A stretch of 63,166 nt of DNA from a virus: positions 1-63,166 of the IMG/VR virus record IMGVR_UViG_3300037191_001756. One strand, 5' to 3'. This document shows, in pieces, positions 7,353-18,000 of this stretch. The position numbers were made by a program, and so were the translations under genes. How positions within the stretch are numbered: position 1 is the first letter of the stretch; every line of letters starts with the position of its first letter. The notes below the pieces were generated by a model, which was given only the letters and a program-made list of their open reading frames with translations, ran no database searches and was not told the origin of the DNA.

Positions 7353-7390
7353 CCCGTAACAACCATAATAGGTTGCTTACGGGCTTTTTT
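7353..7390 (+). terminator. Rho-independent terminator between convergent gene blocks
   Basis: The stem is CCCGTAACAACC (7353-7364) with loop ATAATA and GGTTGCTTACGGG (7371-7383), 12 pairs with one bulged C, followed by CTTTTTT. It ends the + strand cluster. The opposite strand has only a mixed A/T tract after the hairpin, so it may also slow transcription arriving from the - strand, but less efficiently. Confidence 0.9.
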
Positions 7391-7399
7391 ACTTGACCA

Positions 7400-10300
7400 T
7401 TAAAATCTTATCTTTTTCCTCTTTTTAAGCTTAATTATTTCTCCTTTTGCATTCTTTCTTATAGAAGATATGTCTATAGCTTGATTACCTTTTATCTTTT
7501 CAAACCATTCTTTTTGAGAGTATTTCTTTTCTTTACCAGGAAACCTTCTTCTTACAGCTTCTGCTGTTGTTTTATCATCATGTCCTTGTCTTTCTAATTG
7601 ATACTTATAAACAGCTCTTAATTCTCTGTTTTTCCTGAAAAAAATCTTAGTCTCACCCCAAAACATAGCATCATAAGGAGAAGGAGCAAATTGTTTTTTC
7701 ATTTGACTTTCAAATCCAAACTGACCTTTTAGAATATTAGGTAAAAAAGACTTAATTAACTCTCTTTTAAGACCTGATTGACCTGCATGAGTACCACTAA
7801 GATTAGTATCATTTCCTTGAGTCAAATCATTAAAATCACTACATACTTTTTTAATACTAACAAAAAGTCTGACTATTGCAGGTTCTCCTATGTTTTTAAT
7901 CATAGTTTCAGGATTGTTATACATCCCTAAAGAATTACTTAAAGCCATCATTTTATTGACTAACAAGTTATGAGCCACTCTAGATATAGAATCCTCTTCA
8001 TCTTCGTCATCCCATAGTAAAGCTTTCGCAGCTAATATTCCTGCTAACCACATTAAAGTTAAAGACATTTCAGAAATATTAGTTCTGATATTTTTAACAT
8101 CTCTACTAGAATAGCCAGGTAAATTGTCTGCAAACTTACCTTCTTTTATGATTTGCTTACCAGTAATATTATTTAATGTAAACTTAAAAGGATTTAGTAT
8201 TAATTGACCTGTAAGAAAAGTTAATTCTTTTAAAGAGTCTACAACTCCTAACTTTGTTCCTCCTTGCTTATCTTGTAATAGTTTACCTACTAAATAACCT
8301 GAAGCAGCACCAAGCCCAATTCCTGTAATTCCTGCTCCAATTAAAGCCAATCCTCCAAACCCTAGCACAGCTCCATGCATACTAGCACTTACTTTGTCAT
8401 GACTTAAATATCTACCTTTAAAATCAGATATACCTGCTTCTAAATCCATTTGTTGTACTCCAAATCTTGCCCAGATTTGTCTAGCCAACCATTTTTTATA
8501 CATTAAGACAGCTTTACCTGAAATGTACTCACTTCCCATAGTTCCTCTTAAAGCATCATAATCTCCGTGAAGATTTACTAAAGATTTATCAAGTTTTCCT
8601 TTAAAATCCAGGTAATCTTGCCCCACACCATCTACCCAATTTTCATTGTTTTTTACATTATTAAATCCTTCAATCATATTACCTTCTTTGTCCATAGCAT
8701 GAAATACACTAGAAGTAATTTCTTTTCCTTCTGCATCTACTCCTTGTATTTTTGTATCTAGTAATAAAGCTACCATAACTGGTGCTTGATTCAAATACTC
8801 CACTCTTTGAGTTCCTGCGTAAGGAGATAACCTGTTTATACTAGCAATAGCTGAATTGTTTGAAGCTTTTTGTAACTCATTAGTTTGATCTTGTAGTGTA
8901 TCATATCTGTCCATGCAAATTCTAGTAATTGCAGCACCTTTAGTTACCACATTGTTAAAAGAAGCATATTTTAAAAAAGAACCTTTTATAATATTATTAG
9001 CTTCGTAAATTAAGCCTGGTTCCCAATAATCTCCAGAAGAATCCCCAATCAAGTTTGAGCTTTGACCTTCCATAAAGTTAGTAATATATGAATTTATATT
9101 ATACCCAAGTCCAAGAAATCTCACTAAGTTAAACATTTGGTCTAACCCTTTTTTAACAGATAAATTACCTCCCAATCTTTCTTGTCTTCTATGGTTTTTA
9201 TCTAAAGCTCCTTTTAATAAAGTTATACTTCCTTCTCTGTCTGAAGCATCAAAAACATCTTCTTCTTCAGTAATATCAGCTTTTTCCAATAAAAGTTTAT
9301 CAAGCTCTTCTTGAATTTGTTTTTCTTGACTTATTAACAAGGCTTCAATTTCTTTTTCTTTTGCAGTTAAAGCTTTCTTACTCGTAATTAAATCTCCTAC
9401 TTCAGACTTAGAACCGTAATTACCTAAAACTGCTCTTTCAAACCAACTATCCATTTGCTTTATAGCATTAGCTCTTTTTCCAACTACACCAACTCTAGCT
9501 TCTTCTTTTCCTTCTCTATTTACATTACTAATACTTTTTCCTTCTTTAGTTAATGCAGTATCAGATACATTTTCATATCTTTTTTTAATAGCTTCAAGCA
9601 TAGGTAATGCTAAATTTCTTGCTTGATAAACACTAATCATCTTAGTGTAATACTTAATGATTTTAGGTAAATCCACACTTTCATCTGCTACTATTCTGTG
9701 TGTAGCACCTGCTTTAATCAGCTTTGACAATTCTATCTTTCCTGACAAATCCTCATTAGGTAGTCTAGCTTGTAATTCTGCATCAGTATTAACTCCATAT
9801 AGCTCTTTTAAGACATTTAATACTTTACCTTTAGCATCAACACTTAATTCATTTAAATCCATGTTGTACTGATTAACAAGTACATCAGAGGATGTTACCA
9901 TAGCTATTTTAGCCATCATAGTGTCATAAGTGACTTGTATTTCTTCTTTATTATTCTTTAAAAAGTCATCAGATACTTTATAGTCAGGCTTACCTGTTAA
10001 AGGATTAACTAATCCTACTTGTTTTTCACTTTGCTTTATCTCTCTGAACATCTCAATAATACTATCAAGGATAGTTCTAAAAGTTTTTGATACTTTTGCT
10101 AATCTTTTTGTATTTGGGTCAGTTAATATCTCTATTAATGACTGCTGCATGTGAGGGATACCTTTTCTTAATATCTTTTTCTTTACAGATGTAGGCAGCT
10201 CTTCTATTTGGTCCTTAAATGCTCCTAATATTTCATAGAAATCTGATAAATCCTTATTACCTTCTATAGTTTTAAAATCACTATCATAATGACCTTCAAC

Positions 10301-12058
10301 TTTAGGGTTAGGAACTATAGTATTAAATTGCAAAGAACCTAATGTGTTTGCTTTACTCTGATAAAAGTTTCTAGAAGCAGTTAATGGATTGTTGTTTTTA
10401 TCCCAAAAAGTATAGAAATTCTTACCTTTAGTAGATAAAGAATCATAATCTTTGACATTTTCTTTTTCTAAAAGAGAATCTAAATAAACTTCTTTTTTTA
10501 CTTTAAATTCTTTTACTTTCCTGATTACCTCTTTTTTAATATCTTCATAGTGCTTTTGTCCCAACTTGTCTATCATGGAATCTGAATATGTACTATCAAT
10601 ATTTGGGACAGCTAACCCAAGTATTCCATACACTTCAGAGAAAACTTCAGGTCTTACTAAAATTGCATTGTCTTTAATCCAATCTCTCATACCATTAGAA
10701 GCTGCTCTCAACTCTATATCTCCTCCTGCTACTGAAGCAAAAGCTTGCTTTCTTTTGCTGATAAATCTACTAGCAGCTTCAAAAAAACTACTTTCGTAGT
10801 TAGAAGAGTATCTTTCCACAACAGCTCCTGTGTAGCTACCATTACTATCCCTTTGTCTAAAAAAGTCATAAGAAGCTCCTCTTGGACCAATTTTGTACTT
10901 TTTATCAATCTTTACTAAAGCTCTATTAACTCTTTGTTGTAAAGTTCTTCCTGTTTTATCCTTAGCTTCTAATGCTCCAACAATTTGTGAAGACCTATAA
11001 CTAGATTTAGCAATTACATCTCCCAAATAAGACCTCATGTATTGAGGAACTAACCCATTTGTGCTTGTTAAACCATTTGTGACATCCATCATCAGAAGGT
11101 CATAGATTCCAATGTCTTTCATTCCTTTGCTTGGGAACAAGTATTCCCAATCAACATCTACTCCTAAATTTTTGACTTTACCATAATTCATGATATGGTC
11201 TGAAATCATTGTTCTATCTTTTGCAGATAAATCAATAGCTAAATTGTTTGCTTTAATAGCTATTAATCCCAAAGTTTCCTTAACACTATCTTCAATAGCT
11301 AAGGAGCCATCTTCATTTCTTTTTATTTGTCTTGTATCAAAGTTAAATATAGGGTTGTCGTTATCTTCTAAGTTAAAATTACCTAAAGCTGAGTAAAACT
11401 CTACAGTTTCTCTAGCTGCTTTTAAATTATCAAAAGAACCTGATTCAATTTGCTTTGCAGCTAATTCTAAATCTCTATTGGAAGTTTCTTCCATTACAGA
11501 CAAGTACCCATCTTCTTTCATTTCTTCAATCTTATCTCTTAAAGATAAGGTTTTATTGTCTGGGTCTCCATTAAGTAATAAATCTAATTCATTTTCTAGA
11601 GCTCTAAGTTTCTTAGTTTCTGTGATATCTTCTTTAGCAGATTTAATACTAATCCTGACTTTGTTTAAAGCAGCTTTAATTCTGACAATTTGATTTTCTT
11701 TATACCTAATATATTTAGTAAAATTAGGCTCTATATAATCTCCTCCTACATCAAAATCAATAGATTGTTCAAGATAATCTTGGTAACCATCTTGTTGCTC
11801 AGGAGCAAAAGAAGGCTCTAGTGCCTCTTTTACTTTATCAATTTTTTCAAACATAGCACTATGAAACACAACTCTGCCTTCTGAAATTGAAAATAAATTT
11901 CCAGTAACTTTGTACTTTTTTTCAGAGGCAATTTTATAACTCTCTGATAATTGATGTAGCTTTTTTAAAGCTACATCATCCTTGATTGTGTTATCTAAGC
12001 TTATCAAACCTTTGTTGATAAGCTGTCTTTTTAAGTTTTGTAATGAACTACAAGCCAT
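7400..12058 (-). CDS. Large Crassvirales virion/cargo protein, 1552 aa
   Basis: This is the last gene of the - strand block, lying 20 bases after the giant RNA polymerase protein, a position typical of the large proteins packaged with the polymerase in crAss-like phages. The chain is mostly helical. A long coiled coil lies near residues 880-935 (KEKEIEALLISQEKQIQEEL). Near residues 1225-1260 is a glycine-rich hydrophobic hairpin (GAVLGFGGLALIGAGITGIG), and a second membrane-like segment (LTLMWLAGILAAKALLW) lies near 1331-1347, followed by acidic DDEDEEDS. The C-terminus is very basic (LKKRKKIRF). Hydrophobic hairpins in a virion protein suggest insertion into the host membrane during genome delivery, which is inference. 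No catalytic motif was recognised. Confidence 0.8.
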   Translation of the reverse strand: MACSSLQNLKRQLINKGLISLDNTIKDDVALKKLHQLSESYKIASEKKYKVTGNLFSISEGRVVFHSAMFEKIDKVKEALEPSFAPEQQDGYQDYLEQSIDFDVGGDYIEPNFTKYIRYKENQIVRIKAALNKVRISIKSAKEDITETKKLRALENELDLLLNGDPDNKTLSLRDKIEEMKEDGYLSVMEETSNRDLELAAKQIESGSFDNLKAARETVEFYSALGNFNLEDNDNPIFNFDTRQIKRNEDGSLAIEDSVKETLGLIAIKANNLAIDLSAKDRTMISDHIMNYGKVKNLGVDVDWEYLFPSKGMKDIGIYDLLMMDVTNGLTSTNGLVPQYMRSYLGDVIAKSSYRSSQIVGALEAKDKTGRTLQQRVNRALVKIDKKYKIGPRGASYDFFRQRDSNGSYTGAVVERYSSNYESSFFEAASRFISKRKQAFASVAGGDIELRAASNGMRDWIKDNAILVRPEVFSEVYGILGLAVPNIDSTYSDSMIDKLGQKHYEDIKKEVIRKVKEFKVKKEVYLDSLLEKENVKDYDSLSTKGKNFYTFWDKNNNPLTASRNFYQSKANTLGSLQFNTIVPNPKVEGHYDSDFKTIEGNKDLSDFYEILGAFKDQIEELPTSVKKKILRKGIPHMQQSLIEILTDPNTKRLAKVSKTFRTILDSIIEMFREIKQSEKQVGLVNPLTGKPDYKVSDDFLKNNKEEIQVTYDTMMAKIAMVTSSDVLVNQYNMDLNELSVDAKGKVLNVLKELYGVNTDAELQARLPNEDLSGKIELSKLIKAGATHRIVADESVDLPKIIKYYTKMISVYQARNLALPMLEAIKKRYENVSDTALTKEGKSISNVNREGKEEARVGVVGKRANAIKQMDSWFERAVLGNYGSKSEVGDLITSKKALTAKEKEIEALLISQEKQIQEELDKLLLEKADITEEEDVFDASDREGSITLLKGALDKNHRRQERLGGNLSVKKGLDQMFNLVRFLGLGYNINSYITNFMEGQSSNLIGDSSGDYWEPGLIYEANNIIKGSFLKYASFNNVVTKGAAITRICMDRYDTLQDQTNELQKASNNSAIASINRLSPYAGTQRVEYLNQAPVMVALLLDTKIQGVDAEGKEITSSVFHAMDKEGNMIEGFNNVKNNENWVDGVGQDYLDFKGKLDKSLVNLHGDYDALRGTMGSEYISGKAVLMYKKWLARQIWARFGVQQMDLEAGISDFKGRYLSHDKVSASMHGAVLGFGGLALIGAGITGIGLGAASGYLVGKLLQDKQGGTKLGVVDSLKELTFLTGQLILNPFKFTLNNITGKQIIKEGKFADNLPGYSSRDVKNIRTNISEMSLTLMWLAGILAAKALLWDDEDEEDSISRVAHNLLVNKMMALSNSLGMYNNPETMIKNIGEPAIVRLFVSIKKVCSDFNDLTQGNDTNLSGTHAGQSGLKRELIKSFLPNILKGQFGFESQMKKQFAPSPYDAMFWGETKIFFRKNRELRAVYKYQLERQGHDDKTTAEAVRRRFPGKEKKYSQKEWFEKIKGNQAIDISSIRKNAKGEIIKLKKRKKIRF

Positions 12059-12078
12059 CTTTATATATATTTTTGGTT

Positions 12079-15000
12079 TTAATCACAATTAATTAAAGTT
12101 TCTTGAGCTTTTCTGTTCTTAAACTCTTTAGTAATATCTATTACTTTCATCAAGTTTTTTTGAACTTTGTTATCTCCACTTAAGAATTTTTTTACACCAC
12201 TATTATGGATGTCCTCCAAAGATACATTAAAATCTTCAATGATTTTTTCTTTGGTTAATCCAGGATTTGTTTTGATGTAACTAGCTAAAGTTTGAACTTT
12301 ATCATAAGCTAAAGAAGATATATAAAAATATCTAGTTTCTCCATTGTGTTCTACAGGATATATTCCTGGTTTATTAAGCTTACTCCATTCAATTCCTCTA
12401 ATAGTCAATTTTTTATCACCGTCTATGACTTGCTGTACTGTAGTTTTATTCATTGGAAAAGTACCACCTTCAATACCTTTTGCTATTATAAAGTCTAAGT
12501 TAGATTCCTCTAAACTATCACTTTCAACAGCTCTTCCTTCATTTATATAATACTCAGTAGCAACAGGTTCCTCGAATATAATTTCTTCTTCTGCTCTAGC
12601 TTCATTAATCATAGCTTCAATTTCTGCATCATTTTCTATTTTATCAAAAGCAGTATTTTTTTCTTCAGGAAACCATTTAGCTTTTAATTGATTATCTACT
12701 GTAAATAGTTTTGAAGAAACTATAAATGTATTATAAGCAACAGTGTTTTTGTTTAACCTTTTTAATCCAATTTTAGTTAAAAGTTTTGCAATTAACTTTA
12801 AAAAATCTTCACCAAAAGACACTCCGAAAGACACTTTTGATCTTACATTATTCATTTCATCTCTAAAAGATTCTTTAGTAAACATTTCTGCTACAAATTC
12901 TTTTATATTGTAAAAAGGGTAGAATTTATCAATAGACTGCTGATAAGTTTTCTCTTTACTATTATCAGGAAATTTGTACTCAGATAAAGGCTTACCTTCT
13001 GCTCTTAAGTTTTTTCTTCTGTTATACTCAGCTCTAAACTGTTGTAATTCCACACCAAATGTAGCAGATTTACTATCAATTGCTTCATTAAATAACTTTA
13101 ACAATGTAACAGCTTCTATACTAGCATTTTTAGCTATAGTAATACCGTCTTCTATATCAAACTGAGTATTTAAATAATCAACACTCACAATATGAATACT
13201 TTCATGAAGTAAGACTCTTAGAAAATAATCTCTACTACGATTACTCATAGTTTTCATATTTGAGCTTATTTTTAAAGAAGCTTTACCAGCCACACTAGAT
13301 GGAGTAGCAAATCCTGCTGTTTGAAGATTAGGGTCAATTCCTACTTTAATACCTTTTAAGAACGGTGATATAGCTTCAATAAGGCTTCTAGTTGATTCAC
13401 TTACTTCATCATAGTTTTTAGCTGATTCTAAGTAATCAACCAAACCTCCACCATTTCTAATACTTTGCTCTAACTTTTTAACCTCTCCTATGTATTCTGA
13501 CTTCTCTTTAGGTTTTACTCTTACCACAGGAGGAACAACTGCTTTTGGAGCTAATTTAGGAACAGGTTTAACTTTATTTTTAGTATTACCTAAGATAGTT
13601 TCAGAGTAACCCACTGTGTTAGGAGAATATTCTGACATACCAAAAGTACCTAAAACAGGTATTTCAATATACTTCTCTTCTTGGAGCATAAATATTCTAT
13701 ACTTTTGTTTCGGAGCTTTGATACTTTTGTCATACATAGCTACAAAACCAGTACCTCCAAACAAACTTAAAATAGAATTTTTATCTTCTATAGAAAAACT
13801 TCCATCTTTATTTTTCTTTAAATCTTTAGGTTGAATTTTAGACAACAACTTAGGATTATTTTGAAAGAATTGAGTTTCAAAATTACTTAAATCATTTAAA
13901 AAATCTTTACTGTCCATAGTATTAAAATACTGAGAGAAACCTCTTTCTTTCAATAAGTTTACAGGAATATATTTAATAAATTGAATAGCTTCTTGAACAC
14001 CACCTTCTAATAAAGAATACTGAATCAAGTCATCAATCAACATATCCACTGTATAATCTTTACCATTTCTCTTTGGTAATACTATACTACTCTTTTGATT
14101 CTCTAGCATAGGTAAAGAAGCGTATAATAAAGAGTCATCAAAAGCTTCTCCAACTGCATTGTTAAATTCTAACAAAGATGGACCACCATTCTTACCTAAT
14201 TTGTAGGTAAATCTTCCTAGTAATTTGTTTTCTTTTAAAGCTGGTATATTTTTAAGATTAGTCAATAAATATTTAGCCAATGACTCATTAGAGTTTGTAT
14301 CTAAAAATAATTCTGCTCTTTTATTACTCGCATTCTCAGGAGAAATGTTGTTTTTACTATGAGAATTAAAATACTTTTTAATCTCTTTTAACAGTTTTAT
14401 TTTAAATTCTGTTACAGCAAAATCGCTTTCAGCATTTGTTTTACTTATTTTAAGTAATTTATTAAAGTATTGCTTAACTTCAGGTGAATCATATACAAAA
14501 AATCTTGACCATAGTTTCTGAGCTACAAAAGCACTTTCTACTATCATCTTAGACATTGGATTACTAGGTTTTATAAAAACACCATTAAACTCTCTGTACC
14601 CATCTTTTTTAAGTTGTCTTACTTTTTCTATACCATCATTTTTTTGTAAAGTTTCAATTTGACCAAATAAAGCTTCATATCCTTCTAAATAAACTCCTTC
14701 CATTGGTTTATATCTACCAACAATGTTTCCTAATCCATCATATTTATCAGAAGCTTCTAATCTAGATTTACCCAAACCTTTGTTTGCATTCAATTGAGAT
14801 TGTAATGTTCTTATAGAATCTGCTTTTTCATCAAGTTTTAGAAACATGTTCAACACTGCTACCTGAGTTTCATTCTCAGGGTTAGTAAGATTATTGTATA
14901 ATGACTCTCCTGATAAGTCAGGGACATTACCCACTTCTATACCATACTTTTCTCTTAAACCATCAATAAATACTTCTTTAGCATCTGCTGTGAAGTCCTT

Positions 15001-18000
15001 AGTTTGAGAACTTAATGCAGTTAATCCTGCTACATATTCTCTTATTATTGGTTGAGATAGAAATAGAAAAGGAATATTACCTTTCTTATAGTACTTGCCA
15101 CCTACTTTAATGGTATTTTTTTTATTGCTTTTAAATTCTTCTTCAGTAATTTCCCAAGCATCCATATCAATACCTAAACCTACTAATAACGCATCTACGT
15201 TAATAGTTTGAGAATTAATATTGACTCTACCTAATACTTGCTCTTTTACATTATCTGTAGCAATATTTTGTCTTTCTGCTAATACATCTGTGTTACTTCT
15301 TCTGATTTTATCTGCAACAGCTTTTGGAAGTACACTACTAGACAAAGTATCACTTCTACCTAAGAAACCATCACTAGTTGTATTACCAAAGACAATAGGG
15401 TCATCTTTTAATATTCTAGTATTTTCTTCTTTCGAGGAAACTTTAATTTTTATACTACCTAGTTTTTTTGAACTAGATTGTTGAACCATAGAGTGGAAAG
15501 TAACCATATTAGAGTAAACTCCAATTGCTAGTTTTCCTGAGCTACCTGCTTCCATTTTTCTTCTTTGATGAGAAGGAGAAGCTAATGTAAACATACTAGA
15601 CTTGTCAGCTATTAAGGTGTCAATCATTTCTGCTTGACTATTAGCAATATCCATTGATAATACCTTATTAATTCTTTTTTGAACTTCAGGTTCTGCATTA
15701 CCTAATACTTTACCATAAACTCTAACTATCTTATTTTCAAGAATTTTCTTTTTAAGTTTTCTTAATTTCTTTCTATCTTTTAATTTTAAGTTACCTGCCA
15801 ATTTATTATTAATCTCTTCTAAAGAATAGATTTCATCAATAGGTTTTATATTACCACTAGAATCTACTTCATGTCTTAAATGATAAGTAGTTTCTTTATC
15901 TACATCAAAATCTAATCCTTTTTGAACTGTAAGGTTCTTAGGGACTATCATAATATCTCCACTTTCAAAAGGTAAGATACCTACAATCTCTAATTGAGTC
16001 ATAGATTGATGAGAAGATGTTGGAACTCTAAAAGAAGTTATAGATAATAAATCTTTAGAAATACTATCTTTTAACATCATTTTACCACCTTTTTCCTCTA
16101 CGTAAAGAGGATTAGGAGTTCCATCAGCAAATATTAACTCAATTAATTTTCCATCGTTATCTCTGAACTTAGGACCAACCATTATTTGAGCTTTCTTAAG
16201 CCCTATTATTTTACCATTCTTATCTTTATAAAACTCAGCAGCTTTCAATTCTCCTTCCCAAGCTGAAGTATAAACAACATGGTCACTAGGTTTTTTTGAA
16301 GGATTATCTTTTAATTTAGTTTGAAAACCTGTATTTGAAGGTTGAATTTGAGGTTTCTTTTTGTTTAAAATCTCATCTTTTACTAAATCATCTGCTTCTT
16401 CAATTTTTTCTTGCTGTGGAGTAGTTTTAGTATTGGTCTCAGTCCCAAATATATTAAAAAATAAATCACTTTCAGATATACCATTTTCTGCTAACTTACC
16501 TGATATTGCATTATATAATAAATTAGGAATTTGGCTTTCAAAAGTAACTCCTTCAAAAGGATTTTTATCTTTTTGACCTTCTTTTAATAGTTTTTCAGCT
16601 TCTTTCCCAAAACTAATTCTATCTTTTAAACTTGATTCTTCAACAGAAAACAATTGTAGAGATTTAAATTCTGCTGCTAAAATTGCTTTATTGTTAGAAT
16701 TTTGAATCCAGTCAGGTAAAATACTTTCTATGAAAGATTCTAACTTATCACTAAAGTCAGTCTTAGTATCTTCAAGTTGAGTATCAACTTCTGTGTTTTG
16801 ATACTTTTGTTCTTGTTTTTTAACTCTAGGTAGTGATGGTTCAAGTTTTTCAACATTAGCTTTATCTAAAGTTTTATTTAATTTAGATTGTACTACTAAT
16901 TTATGACTTGCTCTTGAAATAGCTACATATAAAGATTGATTTTTAGCTTTACTAGTTCCACCATTAGTGCTACCTAATATATTATCCTCCATTACATAAG
17001 CATTTCTATAAGTAGACCCTTGTGCTTTATGAGAATTTATAGCATAGCCATATTGTAAATTTGGCAACTGAGCAGAAACTGTATAAGCTAATGCAGGATT
17101 TTTATCAATACCTAAGTTTTTATCTCCTTTAAACAACTTTTGTACTTCATTTTTAAGTCTATTTTTTTCTTCAGGAATAGGTATTTCAATAGTAATTTCC
17201 TTATTAGTCATATTATTGACCATAGTGACTCTTACTGCTTTATACTTTAAATTTGTAGAAGTAGTCCCTTTTCTTGTAGTTCTTGAAAAATTTTGAATCT
17301 TATCAAAAACTTCCCCAACTTCTGAAATAGTAAAATCAGTAGAGTTTTCAACTATTACTTCTTTATCTTTCATTAAAGTATCGTAGAACACCACTTGTTC
17401 TCCTTTTACTATTGAAAGAGCATCTTTACCATATAATATCTCTCTAGCTTTATCATTTAAGTTTTTAACTGATTGTGAACTAGTGTGATTTTCATTATTA
17501 AATGTAACAAGTTTAGTAGAAGTTGGATTCTCTTTAAAATCTTCTGCAAATTCTTCTAAAACTTTTGATTCATCTTTAAAGAATAAAACACCTTCATTAG
17601 TATCTTCATTAAATTTACTAGTTCTTTCCTCAATTACTCTTGTTTTAGGAGATTCAGATTCTACATTATTAGCTACAATATCAGACAAAGGTATAATTGG
17701 AGACAATTCATCTTGTCTCATTCTTTCTGATAAATTAGCTCCAACACTTTCTTCAAAAACTTTAGAATCATTGCTTTGTCCTACAGGAGGTAGTTGTGCA
17801 TTATCCCCCATAAAGATAATTTTAGCATCAGGATTCATGTCTTTTTTAATCTGTTTTAGCAACTCATCAGAAACCATAGATGCTTCATCTAATACAATAA
17901 GATTATATTGTTTTATAGCTAAAAATTCTCCATCTTGTCTTCTTGCATAAATATCTAACTTAAATTTACCTGTAGTTTCATCTAACTTAATACCTAATGA

